DNA of 32,186 nt from assembly GCA_002359635.1 (NCBI GenBank), contig DENJ01000083.1, forward strand, positions 4,145 to 36,330, in the 5' to 3' direction. Below the pieces are notes generated by a model, which searched no databases, was not told where the DNA came from, and saw nothing but the letters and a program-made list of their open reading frames with translations. The translations under genes were made by a program, and so were the position numbers. Positions 17,365 to 24,165 of the stretch are shown here, piece after piece; the stretch's first letter is position 1; the number at the start of each line of letters is the position of its first letter. Source of the DNA: Burkholderiales bacterium UBA2647 (lineage in GTDB: Bacteria > Pseudomonadota > Gammaproteobacteria > Burkholderiales > Burkholderiaceae_E).

Positions 17365-17912
17365 CAATGCCTTAGGCAGCGTTTTGCACGCGCCAAAAAA
17401 TACGCAAGCGGCTGGGTTGGACAGTTGGCTTGCTTGGCCAAATCGTCCCAAATTCTCAAACGGATTGCCTCATCAGCACCGGGTCGTTTCATGAAGGCGT
17501 CGCATTGTTCAGCCGTAAAAACGCCGCCCTGGAGCACGAGCGAGCGTTTAGAGTCCTCGGACAGGGCTTCGTAATAGCTTTTCCGGGTGGCACAGAGGTA
17601 ACGCTTGGCATCCACATGCAGGGCAATCGGGTCAAGCACCTCAGTGCTGAAGGAGGCCCGCAGCCATGGCAAGGCACGAAACTGATGCAGATCGTCAACG
17701 CCTTTTAGGCTTGGGCTTTCGCCAAGATCGTGGAGCAAATGTCCTAAATCATGGAGTAATGCGGCGCAAACCATGGCATCGCTTGCCCCATCCTTCTCAG
17801 CGAGCGATGCGCACTGCAAGGCATGCTCAAGCTGGCTGACAGGCTCACCGCTATATTGTTCGTGGCCTCGTTGCGAAAAAAGCGCTTCAATGTCGTCGAA
17901 CGACAGGCTCAT
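17364..17912 (-). CDS. phnZ: HD-domain mixed-valence di-iron oxygenase, PhnZ-type (phosphonate-operon HDIG protein)
   Basis: The 182-residue product belongs to the HD-domain family linked to phosphonate operons. The founding member, PhnZ, cleaves the C-P bond of (R)-2-amino-1-hydroxyethylphosphonate with oxygen to glycine and phosphate, and TmpB does the same to a trimethylated substrate. Metal and substrate residues as I recall them from PhnZ are all matched in order: Y20, E23, H30, H54-D55, H58, H76, H99, K103 and D156, with spacings equal to PhnZ or one residue shorter. It is therefore predicted to be an active oxygenase and not a phosphohydrolase. Its stop overlaps the EamA start and it lies 42 bases after phnY. 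The usual partner, a 2-oxoglutarate/Fe(II) hydroxylase, is absent from the window. Symbol is given by family; the exact substrate is uncertain. Confidence 0.78.
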   Translation of the reverse strand: MSLSFDDIEALFSQRGHEQYSGEPVSQLEHALQCASLAEKDGASDAMVCAALLHDLGHLLHDLGESPSLKGVDDLHQFRALPWLRASFSTEVLDPIALHVDAKRYLCATRKSYYEALSEDSKRSLVLQGGVFTAEQCDAFMKRPGADEAIRLRIWDDLAKQANCPTQPLAYFLARAKRCLRH

Positions 17913-17954
17913 CAGATGCTCTCTAGCGCAGGCTTGGCAAGGCGCACGCAGCCC

Positions 17955-19448
17955 TCACCACGGCAGCGAATATGTCTTTACGTTGGTAAAACTTTTCATG
18001 GCCTCTTGTACCCCTTCCTTGTATCCAAGACCCGAGTCCTTGATGCCGCCAAAAGGTGTCAGCTCCAAACGGTACCCCGGCACCTCGCGCACATTCACCG
18101 TTCCAACATTCAATTCGTTAACAAAGCGGGTTATGTAGTCCAGCCGATTCGTACAGACCGCGCTTGATAGGCCATATGCCGTCCCATTGGCGATTCGAAT
18201 GGCCTCATCAACATTATCAAAGCGAATAAGCGGCGATATCGGTCCAAAGGTCTCCTCACGCACCAGTGTCATCGCCGGATTCACGCGATCCAAGACCGTT
18301 GGGGCATACAAGGCGCCTTGTCGACGATGGCCGTGAAGCAAGCGAGCACCCTGCGATATGGCCTCGTTCACCCTTGCCTCAAACAGACGCGCTGCCGCCT
18401 CGTCAATCACCGTACCCATGTCGTTCTCAGGATTGCTTGGGTCGCCGTAGCGCCAAGCACGGGTTTTTGCCACCAACAGGTCGGTGAAGTCGCCAAGCAC
18501 TGCATCATGGACAAGCATACGCTTTACCGCTGTGCAGCGTTGCCCTGAGTTTTTATAACTGCCTGCGACAGCGAGGCTTGCAGCCTCTTCAAGGTCGGCA
18601 TCTTCCATCACAATAAGGGGATCATTGCCACCAAGTTCAAGCACAAGCCGTCGATAGCCCGCTTTAAGCGCAATCGACTTACCAATCGAAACACCGCCTG
18701 TAAATGTTATTAAATCCACGGCAGTATTGCGGATCATTTCATCGGCGATTTCGGCAGGATCCCCTGTGATCACGCTGAGCATCTGAGGTGGCAGTCCCGC
18801 CTCATAAAGCATATCCGCAAACAAGAGTGCAGAAAAAGGCACCTTTTCGGACGGTTTCAAAACCATACGATTATTGCTTGCAATGCTTGGCACAATTTTG
18901 TGTGCAACCTGATTCATGGGGTGGTTAAAAGGTGTGATGGCGCTGATCACACCAAGTAACGGGGCGCGCTGGGTATAAACGCGCCGCTGCTTACCGTGGT
19001 GGGTAAGATCACAGCTAAAAATCTGCCCGTCGTCCTTGAGCACTTCGTTTGCGCCAAACAGCAGTACATCGCTCACGCGGCCGGTTTCATACACAGCATC
19101 CTTATGACAAAGACCCGACTCTGCCGTGATTAATGCTGCGATTTCATCGCGTTGCCTCAAGACAAGGGCTGAAGCTCGATTCAAAATCGCCGCACGATCA
19201 AATCGGCTCAAAGTTGGCTTGTAGTCGCAGGCCGTTACAAAGGCCTCCCGAACCTCCTCAAGCGTAGCCTTTGGAACCGTACCTAATAATTCATCGTTAT
19301 ACGGATTGAATACTTTAATCACACGCGACGAACCATCGACTTTAGCCCGATCAGCCCCGATGCGTTGACCAGCAAGGCGCATCGCATGAAGCCCGCGATC
19401 GCTAATGTATTCTTGCATCCGCATTGCTTCTGACGGATTACTGCGCAT
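17955..19448 (-). CDS. phnY: phosphonoacetaldehyde dehydrogenase (PhnY, aldehyde-dehydrogenase family)
   Basis: NAD-dependent oxidation of phosphonoacetaldehyde to phosphonoacetate. The protein has the complete aldehyde dehydrogenase core: SAITPFNHP with Asn near residue 175, LELGGNDP with Glu near 271 and SGQRCTAVKR with the catalytic Cys near 305 (numbered from the start used here). The frame is open to 19616, but that would bury 56 non-family codons in phnA. The ATG at 19446-19448 overlaps the phnA stop by 11 bases and gives 497 residues; ATGs at 19424 and 19418 (487 residues) fit the roughly 485-residue homologue about as well. Placement directly after phnA and near phnW makes the phosphonate-specific assignment much firmer than the ALDH family alone would. 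Confidence 0.88.
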   Translation of the reverse strand: MRSNPSEAMRMQEYISDRGLHAMRLAGQRIGADRAKVDGSSRVIKVFNPYNDELLGTVPKATLEEVREAFVTACDYKPTLSRFDRAAILNRASALVLRQRDEIAALITAESGLCHKDAVYETGRVSDVLLFGANEVLKDDGQIFSCDLTHHGKQRRVYTQRAPLLGVISAITPFNHPMNQVAHKIVPSIASNNRMVLKPSEKVPFSALLFADMLYEAGLPPQMLSVITGDPAEIADEMIRNTAVDLITFTGGVSIGKSIALKAGYRRLVLELGGNDPLIVMEDADLEEAASLAVAGSYKNSGQRCTAVKRMLVHDAVLGDFTDLLVAKTRAWRYGDPSNPENDMGTVIDEAAARLFEARVNEAISQGARLLHGHRRQGALYAPTVLDRVNPAMTLVREETFGPISPLIRFDNVDEAIRIANGTAYGLSSAVCTNRLDYITRFVNELNVGTVNVREVPGYRLELTPFGGIKDSGLGYKEGVQEAMKSFTNVKTYSLPW

Positions 19449-20655
19449 GGTTGAGCGCGAGATCAAAGGCGTCAAAATTTCGCCAACGGCGATGAGGGTC
19501 CAAACCAGGAATCGGGCGATTGATGATGAGGGGCACGGCTTGCTCACTCGCCCCGCCGTGGGAGCGAAGCGGTGCATCGAGTCCCGATAAATCATGCCGC
19601 GACGCACTGGTTCCAATCACGGTAAAGCGTGCGGCCAAACAAACAAGATCTCCAATCCGGTCGGCTGGCAGTTCAAATTCGGCTGCCGCATCCTCTCTTG
19701 CAAGCACCCGATCCATACCCCGCAAGCCTTCTAGCGCCTGGCGCAAGGCATCATGCTTCGCCCCTGCCGCCAGGTAAACCGTTGCAAAAGAACCGAGCGC
19801 GCCGTGATGAACCACATAAGGATCTGTAATCGGGAGAATCACTCTGGCCTGTCCGGGCCCGCAGTGCTGATCAAACCAGTCCTGCAGATAAATCACATCC
19901 GGCTTCCCGTTCATCGCCACCTTGGCGTTCATGCCATGGTCTGCTGTGATGGCGATCACGCAACCCATGGCATCGAGTTGTGCCAGGTAATAATCCATCA
20001 TCTGATAAAAGGCATTGGCAGCATCACTGCCTGGCGCGTACTTGTGCTGAATGTAATCAGTGGTCGACAAATACATGACGTCTGGCGATTGCGTTCGCAT
20101 CAACGCAAGACCGGATGCAAAAACAAACGCCGATAAATCGGCACTGTAAACGTCAGGTAGCGGTCGATCGACAAGATGGAGCACATCTTCGATACCGTGC
20201 GTTTGTTGACTGACCTGGTCGGCTTTTTCAGCAGAAAAGCAAATGCCGCGCTTCATGCCATGCCCCAGCAGTTGACGCAGTTTATCTTTCGCAGTGACGA
20301 TCGCTACGCTGAGTCCAGCCTCGCTCATGGCGGCAAATAACGTCGGCGCGCGAAGCCACTTCGGATCATTCATCATGACTTCGCGCTGACTCTCGGGATC
20401 GTATAAGTAGTTACCACAAATCCCGTGGACACTGGGCGGCACACCTGTCACGATCGATACATTGTTTGGATTCGTGAAGCTAGGCACCACGCCGTGCGCG
20501 ACCAGCGCCGTCCCTGCGGCCAAGATCGCTTTGAGCCATGGCATACGGTCCGCCGCAACTGCTTGCGCAACATAATCGGGCTCACAGCCATCAATACAAA
20601 CCACAACGGTCGGCTGCCGCGGTTTCTTATAATTGCGATGATTAACGCTTAGCAT
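19438..20655 (-). CDS. phnA: phosphonoacetate hydrolase (PhnA, alkaline phosphatase superfamily)
   Basis: Zinc-dependent hydrolysis of the C-P bond of phosphonoacetate to acetate and phosphate, the last step of this pathway. The 405-residue product has the alkaline-phosphatase/nucleotide-pyrophosphatase metal set: D22 (VVCIDGCEP), nucleophile T61 (PSFTNPNN), D200 and H204 (STTDYIQHKYAP), D239-H240 (ITADHGMNAK) and a C-terminal H366 (LRSHGGASE). SHGG near the end and TGVPPSVHGICGNYL after the nucleophile are typical of PhnA. No signal peptide is seen, so it is cytoplasmic. The ATG at 20653-20655 faces phnW across a 136-base divergent region and begins the ten-gene minus-strand run; its stop overlaps phnY. 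Confidence 0.93.
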   Translation of the reverse strand: MLSVNHRNYKKPRQPTVVVCIDGCEPDYVAQAVAADRMPWLKAILAAGTALVAHGVVPSFTNPNNVSIVTGVPPSVHGICGNYLYDPESQREVMMNDPKWLRAPTLFAAMSEAGLSVAIVTAKDKLRQLLGHGMKRGICFSAEKADQVSQQTHGIEDVLHLVDRPLPDVYSADLSAFVFASGLALMRTQSPDVMYLSTTDYIQHKYAPGSDAANAFYQMMDYYLAQLDAMGCVIAITADHGMNAKVAMNGKPDVIYLQDWFDQHCGPGQARVILPITDPYVVHHGALGSFATVYLAAGAKHDALRQALEGLRGMDRVLAREDAAAEFELPADRIGDLVCLAARFTVIGTSASRHDLSGLDAPLRSHGGASEQAVPLIINRPIPGLDPHRRWRNFDAFDLALNHAQ

Positions 20656-20791
20656 GTTCGTTTACTGCCAGGCAAGGTTCTTAAACAGCTATGATGACCC
20701 AGGTTGCCAGTATAAATTGCGGCATGTCGAAACAATGACAGCAGACCGAATTTGTTTTTTCGCTTTCTTCTAAAAGCCCTGGATCATTGCC
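20656..20791. promoter_or_regulatory. divergent promoter region between phnA and phnW
   Basis: This 136-base spacer must hold the promoters for the ten-gene phnA run (minus) and for phnW (plus). A TATACT hexamer on the minus strand (20709-20714) is a plausible -10 for phnA, though the -35 about 15-17 bases upstream is poor (TTGTTT or CATTGT). A short palindrome TGCCAGGCA (20666-20674) and a related TTGCCAG (20704-20710) could be operator half-sites. No regulator gene lies beside the cluster. Assignment of boxes is tentative. Confidence 0.35.
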
Positions 20792-21940
20792 ATGGACCGC
20801 GACAAAATCCTTCTCACACCGGGCCCGTTGACAACCACGCTAAGGACCAAGCTTGCCATGCTTCGCGACTGGGGTTCCTGGGATAGCGACTTCAAGGACA
20901 TGACGGCGCTGGTCTGTGAACGTTTATTAAGGATTATTAACGGCCTGGACAGCCATGTGGTGGTGCCCTTGCAAGGCAGCGGCACCTTTAGCGTGGAGGC
21001 GGCTGTCGCAAGCCTTGTTCCCCGCGACGGCCACATCTTGGTGCTCGACAATGGCGCCTATTGCAAGCGCGCGGCAAAGCTTTCACAGATGATGGGGCGC
21101 CGATGCAGCATGCTGACTTTTGCCGAAGACCAGGCGATTTGCCCCGCGTCAGTCGAAGCCGCCTTGCAAGCTGATCGCAGTATCAGCCATGTGATTCTGA
21201 TCCATTGCGAAACTGGCGCCGGCGTGCTCAATCCACTGGAGGCGGTCGCTCAACACTGTATGCGCTTAAACAAGGGGCTCATCGTGGATGCGATGAGCTC
21301 ATTTGCTGCCCTACCGATCGATGCAAAACAGATTCATTTTGACGCGCTCGTTGCGGCCAGCGGGAAGTGCCTTGAAGGCGTGCCTGGCATGGGCTTTGTG
21401 TTTATCCGGCGTGCCATCCTCGAGCATTGCGAAGGCCAAAGCCAGTCGCTCGCCATGGATCTCTACGATCAACACAATTACATGCAACAAACCGGACAAT
21501 GGCGTTTCACCCCACCCACCCACGTGCTTGTGGCGCTTGCAGAAGCAATCCGACAGTTTGAAGAAGAGGGTGGTCAAGTTGCCAGACTTAAGCGCTATCA
21601 GTCGAATTGCCGGACTTTAATCCAGGGTATGACCCAACTTGGCTTTCAAGCGTTTCTTGATCCCTTGATTCAAGCGCCCATCATCGTCACCTTTCACGCG
21701 CCAGGCGATCCTCGCTATAACTTTAAGGATTTTTACGCTGCTTGCAGGGCTCGCGGCTTTATTCTCTACCCTGGGAAGCTGACGACCAGAGAGACCTTTC
21801 GCGTCGGTTGTATTGGCGCCATCGGCGTGACGGAGATCGAGCAGGCGGTTCAGGCGATCGGGCTTGCGATGGACGACTTAGGAATCCGTGGCGGCGCACC
21901 CTCGCTCACTTGTCTTGGAAGTAGCGAATCGAAAATTTGA
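20792..21940 (+). CDS. phnW: 2-aminoethylphosphonate--pyruvate transaminase (PhnW)
   Basis: PLP-dependent conversion of 2-aminoethylphosphonate and pyruvate to phosphonoacetaldehyde and alanine, the entry step of the pathway. The 382-residue product (Salmonella PhnW is about 367) starts with the family sequence ILLTPGPLTTT and contains QGSGTFSVEA (61-70), which binds the PLP phosphate, D166 in LIVDAMSSF, which contacts the pyridine nitrogen, and Schiff-base K192 in AASGKCLEGVPG. The C-terminal domain keeps RFTPPTHV and FRVGCIG. The start codon at 20792 has a weak Shine-Dalgarno. It is transcribed away from phnA-phnY, and its last 35 bases overlap the convergent membrane-protein gene, giving a C-terminal tail of about 15 residues beyond the family end. 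Confidence 0.93.
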   Translation: MDRDKILLTPGPLTTTLRTKLAMLRDWGSWDSDFKDMTALVCERLLRIINGLDSHVVVPLQGSGTFSVEAAVASLVPRDGHILVLDNGAYCKRAAKLSQMMGRRCSMLTFAEDQAICPASVEAALQADRSISHVILIHCETGAGVLNPLEAVAQHCMRLNKGLIVDAMSSFAALPIDAKQIHFDALVAASGKCLEGVPGMGFVFIRRAILEHCEGQSQSLAMDLYDQHNYMQQTGQWRFTPPTHVLVALAEAIRQFEEEGGQVARLKRYQSNCRTLIQGMTQLGFQAFLDPLIQAPIIVTFHAPGDPRYNFKDFYAACRARGFILYPGKLTTRETFRVGCIGAIGVTEIEQAVQAIGLAMDDLGIRGGAPSLTCLGSSESKI

Positions 21941-22445
21941 ATAAATAAAGCAAAGCAAGAGCACCCAGCAGGTCGCCGAGCAACATCGCTGCGAACTCCT
22001 GGCCGTGATTGCCTTCAATGCCCGAGGCAATGCGCAACATCGTATGTCCGCCAGCGTTGAGCAAAGCTGAAACCGTTGCAATCGCAATCAGCACACTTGG
22101 TGTCAGCCCCCTGATCCGGCTCGACATATCGCCGCCTCGAGGTAACAGCATACGCATGGCGATGTAGGCCGAACATCCCCCGGTGACTGGTGCGAGCCAT
22201 CGCATCAAAAAATGCTCAGGCCAAATCATCGAAACCACCACATAAGCACCCAGGCTTAGGCCTATTGCGGCATAGCGTTCAAAAAGAATCGTGAGTACGA
22301 CACGCAAGCCATGTGGCCAATAAATCAGATTCACGCCTTCGATGACTTCGAAGCGCTCAAAGAAAAAGCCGTTGACCCACCAAGCCGCAATGCCGGCGAG
22401 GGCACAAAAACATACAAATCCTGAGCGTAAAACGATCAGTGGCAT
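21906..22445 (-). CDS. integral membrane protein of unknown function
   Basis: A 179-residue hydrophobic protein with about four to five predicted membrane segments (around residues 5-24, 48-73, 81-100, 112-130 and 150-172). The block EGVNLIYWPHGLRVVLTILFERYAAIGLSLGAY recalls the membrane sensor-like (MASE1-type) proteins that carry a Y-x-P-x-G-x-R element, but no signalling output domain follows. I do not recognise a characterised homologue. The ATG at 22443-22445 lies within the end of the panB remnant (10-base overlap), and the 3' end overlaps phnW by 35 bases on the other strand. It is probably cotranscribed with the panB remnant. Confidence 0.65.
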   Translation of the reverse strand: MPLIVLRSGFVCFCALAGIAAWWVNGFFFERFEVIEGVNLIYWPHGLRVVLTILFERYAAIGLSLGAYVVVSMIWPEHFLMRWLAPVTGGCSAYIAMRMLLPRGGDMSSRIRGLTPSVLIAIATVSALLNAGGHTMLRIASGIEGNHGQEFAAMLLGDLLGALALLYLFKFSIRYFQDK

Positions 22446-22837
22446 GGCATAGGAGACGATACGTGCTCTGGACCGATATCGTTTGCAAAACCCATATCGT
22501 TACGTTCGACCGACACGTGATACGTCCCAAAAGGCATATCGGCGATCACCATCGCCGCAGCTGCCTGCGCTTCCAAACCTCGAAGCACACATTCGCTGTG
22601 GTAAACAATTTCCGCAAGTTTGACGGAGAGCGTGCTTTTTCGCCCCTGACAAACCATCCCGAGCGAGTCGCCAACCAAAATAACATCGACTCCGGCACGG
22701 TCTGCGAGCACCGCAAAACTTGCATCGTAGGCGGTGAGCATGGCGATGGGCTCGCTGCGCGCACGCATGGCTGAAAGGCTGGTTACCGTGACGCTTGGGC
22801 GTTGCGGTGTCGCAGCACCGGGCGATTGATAGGGCAT
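22436..22837 (-). pseudogene. panB: truncated 3-methyl-2-oxobutanoate hydroxymethyltransferase (panB remnant)
   Basis: PanB makes ketopantoate, the first committed step of pantothenate synthesis, and is about 260 residues. Here residues 15-107 match its N-terminal half well: MLTAYDASFAVLADRAGVDVILVGDSLGM with the metal ligand D57, STLSV, YHSECVLRG and IADMPFGTYHVS with the second metal ligand D100. After about residue 107 (near base 22520) the homology stops, and a 26-residue unrelated tail runs to a TGA inside the next gene. The barrel strands carrying the catalytic Glu and Lys of PanB are missing, and I find no continuation in another frame nearby. It is either a decayed copy or a new short protein. 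A working panB is presumably elsewhere. Confidence 0.8.
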
Positions 22838-23046
22838 TGCACGATTCTCCTGTAAATGTTGCCGTGGGATCTTGATGATCGCAGCAACAAGAACCCGCGC
22901 TCCTTTTGTGCGTCATTGGTCCCCAAACAAGGGCCTTACTCTAAAATTCGCTGGTTTTTATCACCAGATCATAGATTGCAGCTGGCTCAATGCCGCAAAG
23001 CGGTCAAAACCTGCCTTCTTCGAAACAAACTTAACGCGCGAACCCC
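22838..23046. other. 209-base divergent spacer, no gene seen
   Basis: The stretch separates the panB remnant (minus) from the RND adaptor (plus). It must contain promoters for both directions, but no hexamer pair stands out. A five-base inverted repeat CTGGT...ACCAG with a seven-base T-rich loop (22951-22967) is the only small symmetric element. The adaptor start at 23047 has no obvious Shine-Dalgarno. Confidence 0.5.
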
Positions 23047-24165
23047 ATGTCTTTTGCCTTCCGTCATACGCTGCCCGCAGCGAAGACCAGCTCCATCCTT
23101 TGCTCGCTCGCCCTGATTGTCTTCGCTCTGGCAGGACATGCTCACGGCGCCGGGCCAAAGTCCAATAAAGAAGCCGGCGACAAGCCGGTGATGCAGGTCG
23201 AGACCACATCGGTAAGCACCCTACAGTCACGCGAAAGAATTCAGGCGCAAGGCAGTCTTGTTGCCTGGCGTGAGGCGGTGGTCAGTCCACAGGTCCAGGG
23301 ACTCGCCATCGTCGAGATTCTTGTCGACGTTGGCGACCGGGTCGAGCGTGGTCAGTTGCTTGCGCGACTCGATCAACGTCTGCCGCTTGCAGAACTTGCC
23401 CAGGCAAGGGCGCAATGGTTTGAGGCCAAGGCCAGTCTTGATGAAAGTGAGTTGCAAATGGAACGTGCCTTGCAACTCAGAGCCAAAGGCTTTTTTAGTG
23501 AGTCTCAGCTCAGTCAGGCGCAAAACCAGGGTCGCATGGCCAGGGCCCGCCTTGAAGCAGCGCAGGCCGCCGTGGAACTCAGGGAGCTCCAACTGACTCA
23601 AACCCAGTTAAGAGCGAGCGAATCGGGACTGATCAGCGCAAAAACAGCGCTCCTGGGTGCTATGCCTCCGATTGGGGCTGAATTATTCAAGATTCATGTG
23701 CAAGGAAAGCTTGAATGGCGTGCAGAGGTAACAAGCCAGGACCTGGCACGCATCACAGCTGGTAACACAGCCAGGGTGCAATTACCCTCCGGCGATAGCC
23801 TGGAAGGTAAAGTACGCATACTGGGTCCCTTGATCGATCATGCGACCCGCAATGGACAGGTCTTGGTGTCACTTGCGGCATCACCAAAGCAAGCCCGCGT
23901 GGGTCAGTTTCTCCAGGGCAGTATCGATGTGGGCCAACGCGCCGTCCTGAGTATTCCTCAGTCAGCGCTTGTGGTCAGGGATGGCTTTACCCTCGTGTTT
24001 CAGATCGATCCACAAGGGCGCGTCCGTGCCCACAAGGTCCGCGCCGGCGCGATTGTCGGCGACCGGGTGGAGATTCTGGAGGGCATATCGGCGGGCGCCT
24101 TCGTGGTTGCCCGAGGTGCCGCGTTCTTAAATGACGGCGATTTGGTTCGTACGGCCAAGCCATGA
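23047..24165 (+). CDS. RND efflux periplasmic adaptor (membrane fusion protein)
   Basis: Periplasmic adaptor that links an RND inner-membrane pump to an outer-membrane channel. The 372-residue product has a signal-type N-terminus (hydrophobic residues 16-30, likely cleavage near residue 34 after AHG), a lipoyl/barrel-sandwich half VSPQVQGLAIVEILVDVGDRVERGQLLARLD at about 79-109, an alpha-hairpin rich in Ala/Gln/Glu (residues 112-190, coiled-coil-like) and a beta-barrel with IPQSALVVRDG. No lipobox Cys is visible at the cleavage site. It overlaps the pump gene by four bases (ATGA at 24162-24165). The outer-membrane factor is not encoded here. Substrate unknown. Confidence 0.9.
   Translation: MSFAFRHTLPAAKTSSILCSLALIVFALAGHAHGAGPKSNKEAGDKPVMQVETTSVSTLQSRERIQAQGSLVAWREAVVSPQVQGLAIVEILVDVGDRVERGQLLARLDQRLPLAELAQARAQWFEAKASLDESELQMERALQLRAKGFFSESQLSQAQNQGRMARARLEAAQAAVELRELQLTQTQLRASESGLISAKTALLGAMPPIGAELFKIHVQGKLEWRAEVTSQDLARITAGNTARVQLPSGDSLEGKVRILGPLIDHATRNGQVLVSLAASPKQARVGQFLQGSIDVGQRAVLSIPQSALVVRDGFTLVFQIDPQGRVRAHKVRAGAIVGDRVEILEGISAGAFVVARGAAFLNDGDLVRTAKP

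Noticed and set aside
17365..17451. Longer EamA permease start at 17451
   Set aside because: The added 29 residues lie inside the HD-oxygenase gene and are not hydrophobic; the TGATG stop-start coupling at 17362-17366 gives a family-like N-terminus.
19449..19616. Longer phnY start at 19616
   Set aside because: The extra 56 codons lie inside phnA and have no aldehyde-dehydrogenase similarity.
20764..20790. Possible transcription-factor or integration site before phnW
   Set aside because: No repeat, tRNA end or integrase is nearby; the phn cluster shows no direct repeats or mobile genes that would mark it as an island.
22951..22967. CTGGT/ACCAG hairpin before the RND adaptor gene
   Set aside because: A five-base stem with a T-rich loop is too short for a terminator and lacks a following T run; such symmetry is expected by chance.
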